Made by a program: the position numbers and the translations under genes
In this document: positions 1-6,023 of the stretch, piece by piece
How the letters are laid out: the number at the start of each line of letters is the position of its first letter
Position numbering within the stretch: the stretch's first letter is position 1
Assembly: GCA_030612965.1 (NCBI GenBank)
Contig: JAUWMW010000130.1
Coordinates: 1 to 6,698 of the forward strand
Source: a bacterium
GTDB lineage: Bacteria > Zixibacteria > MSB-5A5 > GN15 > FEB-12
DNA: 6,698 bases
Reading direction: 5' to 3'
The notes under the pieces: model-generated
What the model was told of the DNA's origin: nothing
The model's database searches: none
The model's input: only the letters and a program-made list of their open reading frames with translations

Positions 1-1951
1 GAGAGAGACTTGGCTCCGATTTCTTGCGCTGAGCTCCGTTACGACGGAACCTCAGTTTCTGAAGGAACCCGCCTTCCAACTTGAGATGTTGCTTCGCCAG
101 TGATTCTATCGAGGTCGTCACACTCTCAACATCCAGCCCGATTTCACGAAGCAGCGAGGGTGTGTCACCATGAGTTACGAACCGATCCGGAATTCCCATC
201 GCCTTGAATACGCCTTTGTATCCGTGGTCGAGCAGATACGCCCCCACTGCCTGGCCGAACCCACCACGGAGGACGTTTTCCTCAAGCGTCACAATCAACC
301 GAGCCGAGTTTCTGATTCGCTCCAGTTTCTCAAGATCGAGTGGTCGAATGAACCGAGCGTTCACGACAGCCACATCGACCATCGTAGCGAGCCTTTTCCT
401 TGCCTCCAGCGCTGTCATAACCATCGTGCCTGTCGCCAGAATAACAACCTCCGCCTCCGGCGAACATGGCTCCCATTTGCCCCACTTGATCGGAGCGACC
501 GCCTCCGTCATGTCTGTGGGGACCGAGGCTCGTGGGTATCTGATTGCCACCGGCCCGGGGAGTTCATGCTCAATCGTGTAATGCAACATCGAGCGAAGCT
601 CATTGCCGTCTTTGGGCGCCGCTACGATCAGGTCCGGTACCGCGCTGAGGTACGACAGATCAAAGGCGCCGTGATGGGTGGGACCATCCTCGCCCACCAG
701 ACCGGCGCGATCCATACAGAAAACCACCGGCAGTTTTTGCAGAGCGATGTCGTGGATAATCTGATCATAGGCGCGCTGCATGAAGGTCGAATAAACGGCC
801 ATATAGGGACGCGCCCCTTCGGCGGCCAAACCGCCGGCAAAACACCCGGCGTGCCCTTCGGCGATGCCGACGTCATAGAATCGGTCGGGGAATTTCTGCG
901 CAAACCTGTCCAGACCGGTACCGGTCGCCATAGCGGCGGTGATAGCGATCACGCGCTTATCCCTGGCCGCCAGTTCCAGCATGGTATCACCGAAAACCTT
1001 CGTATAAGAAGGCTGACCCGACTTCTTAGCCGGAACGCCGGTGACTTTGTCGAACTTGCCGATACCGTGATAGCTGGTCGGGTCACCTTCCGCGGGATCG
1101 TATCCCTTCCCTTTCTTGGTCGCCAGATGAAGCATGATCGGACCTCCAAGATTCTTCAGACTCTGTAGAGTCTTCACCACCAGCGGCAGATCGTGACCAT
1201 CGATCGGCCCGAAATAGCGAAAACCAAGATTCTGAAAAAGCATCCCCGGTACCAGCAGACCTTTGAGAGAGGTTTCGATATGTGATATCGTAGCTCGGAT
1301 TTTGTCACGTCGTTTGAATCGACCGGTCAACTCCCATATTTCGTTGCGCAGCCGATTGAATTTCTCATCCGCCATGATGTTGGTCAGGTACTTCGACATG
1401 GCGCCAACATTTTTCGAGATCGACCACGTATTGTCATTCAGAATGACCAGCATATCTTTTTTCGATGTCCCGGCGTTGTTCAAACCCTCAAAGGCCAGTC
1501 CGCCGGTGAGAGAGCCATCGCCGATGACGGCTACGACCTTGAAGTCCCTGCCGGCAAGGTCGCGGGCGGCCGCGATTCCCAACGCCGCCGAGATTGCCGT
1601 CGAGGCATGACCGGCGCCGTAAGGGTCGCAATCCGATTCGGCGCGTTTGGTAAAACCGGCCAGTCCGCCGTATTGTCGCAAGGTGTGAAACTGCTCGCGT
1701 CGCCCGGTCAGAAGCTTGTGGGCATAGACCTGGTGACTGACGTCCCAAACGAGCTTGTCGGTCGGCAGATCGAAGACATGGTGCAACGCCAGCGTCATTT
1801 CTACCGCACCGAGGTTGGTGGCCAGATGACCACCGGTGTCTGACACGGCTGAGATTATTTCCTGACGGACATCCTCAGCCAAACCTTCGAGTTGTTCGAG
1901 TGACAACTCCCTGACATCCGATGACGAATTGATTTTCGAAAGATACTTCAT
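1..1951 (-). CDS. dxs: 1-deoxy-D-xylulose-5-phosphate synthase (3' end beyond window)
   Basis: DXS is a cytosolic thiamine-diphosphate and Mg2+ enzyme that condenses pyruvate with glyceraldehyde 3-phosphate, the first committed step of the MEP isoprenoid pathway. The frame is open for 650 codons and leaves the window without a stop. Visible family motifs are GGH (40-42), YGAGHAS (111-117), the ThDP motif GDGS (144-147) closing at NDN (172-174), GIAEGHAG (362-369) with catalytic Glu365, YSTFMQRAYDQ (387-397) in the pyrimidine-binding domain, and DRAGLVGEDGPTHHG (414-428). The C-terminal transketolase domain follows, to about residue 620. The start is fixed: an in-frame TAG lies nine bases upstream and the next Met is residue 52. 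No Shine-Dalgarno sits at normal spacing; the nearest purine run (GAGGG) is 15 nt away and overlaps the ispA stop. Translation is therefore probably coupled to ispA, which ends 18 bp upstream. About 28 residues of basic tail extend past the usual end of the family. Confidence 0.97.
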   Translation of the reverse strand, partial: MKYLSKINSSSDVRELSLEQLEGLAEDVRQEIISAVSDTGGHLATNLGAVEMTLALHHVFDLPTDKLVWDVSHQVYAHKLLTGRREQFHTLRQYGGLAGFTKRAESDCDPYGAGHASTAISAALGIAAARDLAGRDFKVVAVIGDGSLTGGLAFEGLNNAGTSKKDMLVILNDNTWSISKNVGAMSKYLTNIMADEKFNRLRNEIWELTGRFKRRDKIRATISHIETSLKGLLVPGMLFQNLGFRYFGPIDGHDLPLVVKTLQSLKNLGGPIMLHLATKKGKGYDPAEGDPTSYHGIGKFDKVTGVPAKKSGQPSYTKVFGDTMLELAARDKRVIAITAAMATGTGLDRFAQKFPDRFYDVGIAEGHAGCFAGGLAAEGARPYMAVYSTFMQRAYDQIIHDIALQKLPVVFCMDRAGLVGEDGPTHHGAFDLSYLSAVPDLIVAAPKDGNELRSMLHYTIEHELPGPVAIRYPRASVPTDMTEAVAPIKWGKWEPCSPEAEVVILATGTMVMTALEARKRLATMVDVAVVNARFIRPLDLEKLERIRNSARLIVTLEENVLRGGFGQAVGAYLLDHGYKGVFKAMGIPDRFVTHGDTPSLLREIGLDVESVTTSIESLAKQHLKLEGGFLQKLRFRRNGAQRKKSEPSLS

Positions 1952-1969
1952 CAGAATCTACAGTTGCCC

Positions 1970-2857
1970 TCAACTCTGCCGCTGTCCGATAAACTGCGCA
2001 ATGAGCTTAAGGGCGTTGTCATCACCTTCATCAAGAACGGCTATCGCCTCATTGATCAGCCGTTGAGCCGTCCGGCGCGCCTGAGGCATACCGACCACAC
2101 CGGGGTAGGTCGCTTTCAGGTTCTTACTATCCGAACCTACTTTCTTTCCCATTAGTTTCTGATCACCCTCGACATCGAGGATGTCGTCGATCACCTGGAA
2201 AGCCAGGCCGACTTTCTCTCCAAATACCGTCAAACGCGCCAGTAATTCATTTGACGCATCAGCCAAAATGGCCCCGACCCGCACAGCGCATCGAATCAGC
2301 GCACCCGTTTTGCGGCGATGAATCTCGGTGATCTCCTGTTCGGTAACTTGGCGGCCTTCCGCTTCTATGTCAGCCGTCTGCCCACCGAGCATCCCCAGGG
2401 TACCGATAGCCCGAGCCAGTTCCGTCACCGGTTCAGTGCGACCAGTGCACGCCATAAGTTCAAAAGCTATGTCATGCAGAGCATCACCGGCCAACACGGC
2501 AATCGCCTCACCGAATTTCTTATGACACGTCGGTTGCCCACGTCGGAGGTCATCATCATCCATGCACGGCAGATCGTCATGGATCAATGAGTACGTGTGC
2601 ACCATTTCCAGCGCCGCCATGGCGTAGTGGATCGGCGATTCTTCACCCTCGGCACCGCCGCCACAGTATTCGTACGCCGCCAGAGCTAACTGCGGGCGCA
2701 ATCGTTTACCACCGGCCATCACCGAATAATGCAGCGCCTCATGCAACGACTTCGGCTCGGACGACACCGGCGGCAGATATTTCTCCAACAATCGGTCGGT
2801 CAACTCCCGCCCGGCCTGAAGGTGCGCGCTGGGGTCAATGGCCTGCGCCGGCATCAC
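1970..2857 (-). CDS. ispA: Farnesyl diphosphate synthase (short-chain trans-polyprenyl synthase)
   Basis: This cytosolic Mg2+-dependent prenyltransferase adds isopentenyl diphosphate to dimethylallyl and geranyl diphosphate, supplying C15 precursor for undecaprenyl carrier and quinones. The 295-residue length is normal for the family. Key motifs are GGKRLRP (49-55), the first Asp-rich motif DDLPCMD (94-100) followed by DDDLRRG, LAGDALHD (122-129), KTGALI (183-188) and the second Asp-rich motif QVIDDILD (221-228). The four-residue spacing inside the first motif and the preceding HTYSLIHDD are the E. coli IspA type. Tyr89, five residues before the motif, favours a C15 product, but a geranylgeranyl product cannot be excluded from sequence. 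The start is either GTG at 2857 (GTGA overlap with the xseB stop, GGAG 8 nt upstream) or ATG at 2854 (TGATG overlap, GGAG 11 nt upstream); the two differ by one residue. It lies between xseB and dxs in the operon and supplies the step after the MEP pathway that DXS opens. Confidence 0.95.
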   Translation of the reverse strand: MMPAQAIDPSAHLQAGRELTDRLLEKYLPPVSSEPKSLHEALHYSVMAGGKRLRPQLALAAYEYCGGGAEGEESPIHYAMAALEMVHTYSLIHDDLPCMDDDDLRRGQPTCHKKFGEAIAVLAGDALHDIAFELMACTGRTEPVTELARAIGTLGMLGGQTADIEAEGRQVTEQEITEIHRRKTGALIRCAVRVGAILADASNELLARLTVFGEKVGLAFQVIDDILDVEGDQKLMGKKVGSDSKNLKATYPGVVGMPQARRTAQRLINEAIAVLDEGDDNALKLIAQFIGQRQS

Positions 2858-3099
2858 GCTTCGGTCTCCGCTTCGTCGAAATCCTCCTCGACCGGGAGAT
2901 TGTTTTTTTCGCTAATGACCTTTATCTTCTTCTCGGCAGCATCAAGTCTCTGATGGCAGTCCCTGGCCAGTTGCAGACCCTCGGTGTAGAGGCTGATCGA
3001 ATCCTCAAGCGATGCCTCGCCCGACTCCAACAGTCCCGTTATCTCCTCAAGGCGCTCCAGCGCCGATTCGAAGTCCTTAGTTTTCTTACTGGTCGTCAT
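2854..3099 (-). CDS. xseB: Exodeoxyribonuclease VII small subunit
   Basis: XseB is the small helical subunit that binds in several copies to XseA to form exonuclease VII, a cytosolic metal-independent nuclease degrading single-stranded DNA from both ends into oligonucleotides. The predicted product is 81 residues, within the usual 60-85 range. It has the family core: FESALERLEEI (10-20), LESGEASLEDSISLYTEG (24-41), then a second helix with LARDC and LDAAEKKI, followed by an acidic tail rich in Glu and Asp. The start chosen is the ATG at 3099, inside the last codons of xseA (14-bp overlap). The frame stays open to a TTG at 3129, but that would add ten basic residues absent from the family core. 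The upstream AAGAAAC is only a weak ribosome-binding site, so translation is probably coupled to xseA. The stop overlaps the ispA start. Confidence 0.93.
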   Translation of the reverse strand: MTTSKKTKDFESALERLEEITGLLESGEASLEDSISLYTEGLQLARDCHQRLDAAEKKIKVISEKNNLPVEEDFDEAETEA

Positions 3100-4312
3100 G
3101 TTTCTTGTCCGGTTTCGTTTCTTCCACAAGCGACACTATCCGGCCGTCCGACAGAATCGTCTCCATACGGTCGCCGGGGAGAATGTCACGCACCGATCGG
3201 ATCAGACTCCGTTTTGGCAACCGTCTGCTGACTGCATAACCCCTCGCTAATATCTTCAGCGGAGACAAGGTCTCCAGCCGAGCCAACGACAAAGATAACC
3301 GGTTCTTGTGCTTTTCAAAACGGTTTTTTCCAGCCGCCGTTAGCGTCCGCCTCAGGTTATCGAGATACTGCTGCCGCTGGTTAATGAGGTCCAACGGGCG
3401 AGCAAAAACCGGTCGCTTCAATAGGGAGAACAACTCTCGGCGGGCGCCTTTTACCAAATCAGCCAACAGACCGGCCTGACGGCGGGTGTGGCTGTCTATC
3501 TGATCGACCATCTCCCTTCGGGACCAGACGGCCAGTTCCGCTGCCGCCGATGGTGTGGGTGCGCGCAAATCGGCGACAAGATCGGCGAGGGTAACGTCGA
3601 TCTCGTGCCCGACCGCTGAGATCACCGGTATCTTCGATGCCGCGATGGCGCGGACGGTCACCTCTGTGTTGAACGGCCAGAGATCCTCAAGCGAGCCTCC
3701 CCCCCGCCCGGTGATGATGATGGCGATGTCGTCGCGGGTGTTGAAATACGCGATCCCGGCTGCAATCGTGTTCTCGGCGCCGTCACCCTGCACCGCGGCT
3801 GGATAAATGACCAACTCGACCGACCTGTTGCGGCGACGTGCGATCTGTATGATATCCCGAATGGCCGCGCCGGTCGGCGACGTGACGATACCTATCTTTC
3901 GTGCAAAAAGTGGCATCGCCACCTTGCGGTCCTCGGCGAAGAGACCTTCTGCTTCTAACTTCTCATGAAGCTGCCTGAACGCAAGTTCCAACTCCCCGAT
4001 TCCCACCGGGACGAGCTTGCGACAGTTGAGTTGATACTGCCCCCCTTTTTCGTAGACGTTTATGTCGCCGAATGCGAGCACCTTCTGTCCGTTTTCCGGT
4101 TCAAACTTGAGATAACTCCCAGCGGACCGCCAGATTGTCACTTTGAGTGTAGCGCGATCATCTTTGAGATTGAGATACCTGTGTCCCGAACCATGATGCA
4201 AATAGTTCGACACCTCTCCTTCCACCCACACGCCTTGCAGCGTAGACTCCAGCGTCTCTTTTATAATGCGCGTCACCGCACTGACGGTATATGCCTGTGC
4301 CGCCGTTTCCAT
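3086..4312 (-). CDS. xseA: Exodeoxyribonuclease VII large subunit
   Basis: XseA is the catalytic subunit of exonuclease VII, acting on single-stranded DNA in mismatch repair and damage processing. Its 408 residues are a little shorter than E. coli XseA (456) but normal for many bacteria. Residues 8 to about 102 form the OB-fold nucleic-acid-binding domain (YTVSAVTRIIK, VWVEGEVSNY, GHRYLNLKD). The nuclease domain follows, with GIVTSPTGAAIRDI (141-154), GRGGGSLEDLWPFN (202-215) and SAVGHEIDVTLADLVADLRAPTPSAAAEL (from 232). Asp153, Arg203, His236 and Asp239 match the conserved polar residues of the family. A long charged helical region (about 262-350) precedes the C-terminal ILARGYAV segment that probably holds XseB. 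The start ATG is secure because an in-frame TAG lies 18 bases upstream with no other start between. There is no Shine-Dalgarno; a -10 box sits six bases before the ATG, suggesting a leaderless message. It is first in the xseA-xseB-ispA-dxs operon. Confidence 0.96.
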   Translation of the reverse strand: METAAQAYTVSAVTRIIKETLESTLQGVWVEGEVSNYLHHGSGHRYLNLKDDRATLKVTIWRSAGSYLKFEPENGQKVLAFGDINVYEKGGQYQLNCRKLVPVGIGELELAFRQLHEKLEAEGLFAEDRKVAMPLFARKIGIVTSPTGAAIRDIIQIARRRNRSVELVIYPAAVQGDGAENTIAAGIAYFNTRDDIAIIITGRGGGSLEDLWPFNTEVTVRAIAASKIPVISAVGHEIDVTLADLVADLRAPTPSAAAELAVWSRREMVDQIDSHTRRQAGLLADLVKGARRELFSLLKRPVFARPLDLINQRQQYLDNLRRTLTAAGKNRFEKHKNRLSLSLARLETLSPLKILARGYAVSRRLPKRSLIRSVRDILPGDRMETILSDGRIVSLVEETKPDKKHDDQ

Positions 4313-4318
4313 CTGTTG

Positions 4319-4348
4319 AGTATACTGCTATGCATCACACTGTGGCAA
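4319..4348 (-). promoter_or_regulatory. Predicted sigma-70-type promoter of the xseA-xseB-ispA-dxs operon
   Basis: On the minus strand a -35 box TTGCCA (4348-4343, 5 of 6 to consensus) and a -10 box TATACT (4324-4319, 5 of 6) are separated by 18 bp. The expected transcription start, about seven bases past the -10, falls on the A of the xseA ATG at 4312 or within a base or two of it. This would make the operon message leaderless. Consistent with that, there is no ribosome-binding site before xseA. The assignment comes from box similarity and position only. Confidence 0.6.
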
Positions 4349-4364
4349 TAACTAACATCACTGT

Positions 4365-4388
4365 CACCCTGAGCGCAGTCGAAGGGTG
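4365..4388. repeat. 24-bp imperfect palindrome, CACCCT...AGGGTG element (copy 1)
   Basis: CACCCT (4365-4370) and AGGGTG (4383-4388) are exact inverted arms around a 12-base loop containing GAGCGCAGTCG. The same element recurs in reverse orientation at 5989-6012 (20 of 24 identical, all differences transitions) and at 6029-6052 (20 of 24). A CCTGAGCG(A/C/G)AGTCGA(A/G)GG core of this kind is, from memory, a common dispersed intergenic repeat in FCB and candidate-phylum genomes. This copy ends 17 bp upstream of the xseA -35 box. Confidence 0.6.
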
Positions 4389-4404
4389 CACCTTGCCCCT
4401 CCTC

Positions 4405-4461
4405 TGTCACCCCGGCCCTTCTTTGTCACCCCGGCCCTTCTTTGTCACCCCGGACTTTGAT
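4405..4461. repeat. Three 19-bp direct repeats (TGTCACCCCGG units)
   Basis: Units beginning TGTCACC start at 4405, 4424 and 4443, an exact 19-bp period. The first two are identical over TGTCACCCCGGCCCTTCT. The third diverges after CCCCGG, where it becomes the left arm of a hairpin. The same 19-bp spacing recurs at 4551 and 4570 inside the larger duplication. No protein is supported here. Confidence 0.65.
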
Positions 4462-4676
4462 CCGGGGTCCATCTTCTCTTTGCGGATCCTGACATCGGCG
4501 AAGCCGATTCTTCTCGCACCGATCTTGAGACCGGGTGATCGCCTCAACTCTGTCACCTCGGCCCTTCTTTGTCACCCCGGACTTTGATCCGGGGCCCATC
4601 TTCTCTTTGCGGTCCTGACATCGGCGAAGCCGATTCTTCTCGCACCGATTTTGAGGCCGGGTGACCGACTCAACTC
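4424..4676. repeat. Tandem duplication of a 127-bp hairpin-rich intergenic unit
   Basis: Unit 1 (4424-4550, 127 bp) and unit 2 (4551-4676, 126 bp) lie head to tail and differ at only seven positions by my alignment: six substitutions and one deleted base. A few bases of a third unit begin at 4677. Each unit carries two perfect hairpins. The first is CCCCGGA-N6-TCCGGGG (4448-4467 and 4575-4594); the second is ATCGGC-GAA-GCCGAT (4494-4508 and 4620-4634). GTCACCC near the start and GGGTGA(C) near the end of each unit could also pair, giving a longer cruciform or RNA fold. With copy 1 of the 24-bp element, this fills most of the 421-bp gap between the secreted-protein gene and xseA. I see no gene in the gap. 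Confidence 0.8.
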
Positions 4677-4705
4677 AGTCACCTCGATCAAAGCAGAAGA
4701 ACGAG

Positions 4706-4722
4706 GTTTCGACAACCGAAAC
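4706..4722 (-). terminator. Possible weak terminator hairpin after the secreted-protein gene
   Basis: On the minus strand GTTTCG (4722-4717) pairs with CGAAAC (4711-4706) around a five-base loop, beginning 11 bases after the stop codon at 4734. The following bases are mixed C and T rather than a clean T run. This is therefore not a canonical intrinsic terminator. The hairpins of the adjacent tandem repeats could instead end transcription. Confidence 0.25.
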
Positions 4723-4733
4723 GCATACCGCTG

Positions 4734-5633
4734 TTATTTCAACAGGACCATCTTCTTCGTTTCGGTGAAGTCTTCGGTCACAATGCGGTAGAAGTAAACA
4801 CCCGTCGAGGCATGACCGCCACCAAATGTACTTCCATCCCAGGTCACTTTGTAGTTGCCTACTGAGAGCTCTTGATCAACGAGACTTTGCACTTGTTGTC
4901 CAAGTAGGTTGTAGATGGTGACGGTGACGTGTGATCGTTTTGGTAGATTGAACTCAATCGTAGTTATTGGATTAAACGGGTTTGGGTAACTCTGTGACAT
5001 ATTGTAATGTGTTGGCAAATTGTCAGGATCGAATTCCACGACATCGGTGGGGTCGGATTTCGTCCAGCGAGCCAGATAGGCTGAGACCTTGTTTCCAGCA
5101 ATCGTGAACTCCCCCCCCGCTATCAGTGTGTCGTCGTACACGGTCAGGGCATTGACATAGTAATTCATCCCCGACCCCAGGGGCGACCAACTGCTCCCAT
5201 CCCAGGAGGCTATGCGGTAGGCAAGCACATCACCAGCAACCTGGAAACTCCCACCAACAATGAGTTGTCCATTGAAAACTGTAGCTGCGTAAACAGTCCC
5301 ACCTACACCGGGAAGTGACGGTGAGATGCTGTTGTCCCAGTATATGTCATCCGGGTGGTCTGCGGTGGCTTTTGCAGCAGATGGTTGAAACAATGGTCGA
5401 CCAGTAACCGGATCAATCGCCGACTCATAACCCTCCAAGTCCAGCGAACCTTGATAGCCGGAAAGTCGCGCGGCCTCAAGATCGAAACTACCGTCCGGGT
5501 TTATGAACTCTTCAATACTCCTACCAGCCGTTGGCACGTCGTTCGCGATTGCAGATGTGACACCGATAGCCAATAGGCCGGTAGCCAACAACAACGATGC
5601 GGTGATTCCAATAGATTTCAGGATGCGTTTCAT
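4734..5633 (-). CDS. Secreted protein with propeller-like repeats and YPNPFNP/type IX-like C-terminal sorting domain
   Basis: A 299-residue exported protein of unknown function. A signal peptide spans residues 1-30 (basic MKR, a hydrophobic core, Ala-Ile-Ala before Asn31). Residues 39-82 form an unrecognised linker (SFDLEAARLSGYQG). Two beta-propeller-like repeats follow at a 46-residue period: VYAATVFNGQLIVGGSF (114-130) with ASWDGSSWSPLGSGMN (142-157), and VNALTVYDDTLIAGGEF (160-176) with LARW. Residues 214-299 are a FlgD-like/type IX secretion C-terminal domain: SQSYPNPFNPITTIEFNLP, then VTIYNLLGQQV, NYKVTWDG, STGVYFYRI and a final KKMVLLK. In the FCB group such domains direct outer-membrane export and surface attachment. 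The ATG at 5633 follows GGAGGA at close spacing; the frame is open farther upstream, but only the 5633 start gives a signal peptide. Two repeats are too few for a closed propeller, so the protein may be an internally deleted member of a longer family. A G8 tract (5111-5118) lies in repeat 2. Confidence 0.85.
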   Translation of the reverse strand: MKRILKSIGITASLLLATGLLAIGVTSAIANDVPTAGRSIEEFINPDGSFDLEAARLSGYQGSLDLEGYESAIDPVTGRPLFQPSAAKATADHPDDIYWDNSISPSLPGVGGTVYAATVFNGQLIVGGSFQVAGDVLAYRIASWDGSSWSPLGSGMNYYVNALTVYDDTLIAGGEFTIAGNKVSAYLARWTKSDPTDVVEFDPDNLPTHYNMSQSYPNPFNPITTIEFNLPKRSHVTVTIYNLLGQQVQSLVDQELSVGNYKVTWDGSTFGGGHASTGVYFYRIVTEDFTETKKMVLLK

Positions 5634-5636
5634 GAT

Positions 5637-5642
5637 TCCTCC
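5637..5642 (-). promoter_or_regulatory. Ribosome-binding site deciding the secreted-protein start
   Basis: GGAGGA on the minus strand ends three bases before the ATG at 5633 (GGAGG four bases before). Spacing is short but the match to anti-16S is strong. It selects the ATG at 5633, which begins the signal peptide, over the open reading frame extending upstream to 5729. It also shows that this organism uses Shine-Dalgarno starts, which makes their absence before xseA and dxs meaningful. Confidence 0.75.
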
Positions 5643-5666
5643 GTATGTTAGTCTTCGTAATGGTAA

Positions 5667-5686
5667 GAACCCGCCCTGGCGAGTTC
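5667..5686 (-). promoter_or_regulatory. Hairpin in the 5' UTR of the secreted-protein gene
   Basis: On the minus strand GAACTCGC pairs with GCGGGTTC (one T-G wobble) around a CAGG loop. It would sit roughly 8 to 28 nt into the predicted transcript and about 33 nt before the start codon. It could be an mRNA-stabilising stem or a regulatory fold. No known riboswitch consensus is recognised. Confidence 0.4.
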
Positions 5687-5700
5687 GATTGCACATTGGC

Positions 5701-5729
5701 AATATAGCATTAACAGTCCGTTTTTGCAA
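5701..5729 (-). promoter_or_regulatory. Predicted promoter of the secreted-protein gene
   Basis: On the minus strand TTGCAA (5729-5724) and TATATT (5706-5701) are separated by exactly 17 bp. A TGC directly before the -10 (5709-5707) gives an extended -10. Transcription would begin near 5694 and leave a 5' UTR of about 60 nt holding the hairpin at 5686-5667 and the GGAGGA site. The gene is therefore probably transcribed on its own rather than from maeB. Confidence 0.55.
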
Positions 5730-5909
5730 CGCAAGAATCGGTCCCCTACAAAAACACTACCAATCCTGCGCAAATCGCTGCTTCAGAGTCCTCGGTAAAG
5801 GAACAACCTATGACTACCCTGACAAAATATACCGTCGCATTTATCACCGCCAAACCGTGCCAGCCTCGTAATCACCACCGATCCTATTATCCGAACATAA
5901 AAATCAAGA

Positions 5910-5973
5910 AAACGAACCCATTCGCTCAGGGGTGAAGTTAAGAAAAAACCTTTTTCCGGGAAACGAACCCATT
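5910..5973. repeat. 13-bp direct repeat pair with an embedded CACCCCTGAGCG motif
   Basis: AAACGAACCCATT occurs at 5910-5922 and 5961-5973, 51 bp apart. Between them, 5921-5937 in reverse orientation reads TTCACCCCTGAGCGAA, a shortened relative of the 24-bp element at 4365. The rest of the 447-bp gap between maeB and the secreted gene (roughly 5730-5909) shows no convincing gene or structure apart from a 41-codon forward ORF, treated as a finding. Confidence 0.5.
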
Positions 5974-5988
5974 TCATCACAGTTCACA

Positions 5989-6012
5989 CACCCTTTGGTT
6001 GCGCTCGGGGTG
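5989..6012. repeat. 24-bp palindromic element, copy 2 (reverse orientation)
   Basis: Read on the minus strand, this begins CACCCCGAGCGCA and ends AAAGGGTG, with the same length and arm layout as 4365-4388. It matches that copy at 20 of 24 positions, and all four differences are transitions. It lies about 70 bp beyond the maeB stop. Confidence 0.6.
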
Positions 6013-6023
6013 GCAGATGTCGG

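Noticed and set aside
170..1168. Forward-strand ORF of 332 codons
   Set aside because: It lies wholly antisense to dxs, whose motifs are unambiguous across the whole span. Its product is rich in Arg and His with no family features, and there is no ribosome-binding site. It is a shadow caused by codon bias.
1952..1969. Separate promoter for dxs between ispA and dxs
   Set aside because: Only 18 bp separate the genes and no -10/-35 pair is visible there; co-transcription is the simpler reading.
2587..3231. Forward-strand ORF of 214 codons
   Set aside because: Antisense to ispA, xseB and the end of xseA, spanning three real genes; the composition is not protein-like.
4291..4587. Forward ORF of 98 codons containing CHPG and TPDFDPGS strings
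   Set aside because: These peptide strings are the translation of the CCCCGG hairpin repeats. The frame starts inside the xseA coding region and is explained by the repeat DNA.
4365..4687. CRISPR-like array or attachment site
   Set aside because: Units are long, head to tail without unique spacers, and built from palindromes. There are no cas genes, integrase or tRNA nearby.
5783..5980. Minus-strand ORF of 65 codons with a repeated WVRF
   Set aside because: The repeated peptide is just the 13-bp AAACGAACCCATT direct repeat read through. No ribosome-binding site or family match; judged repeat-derived.
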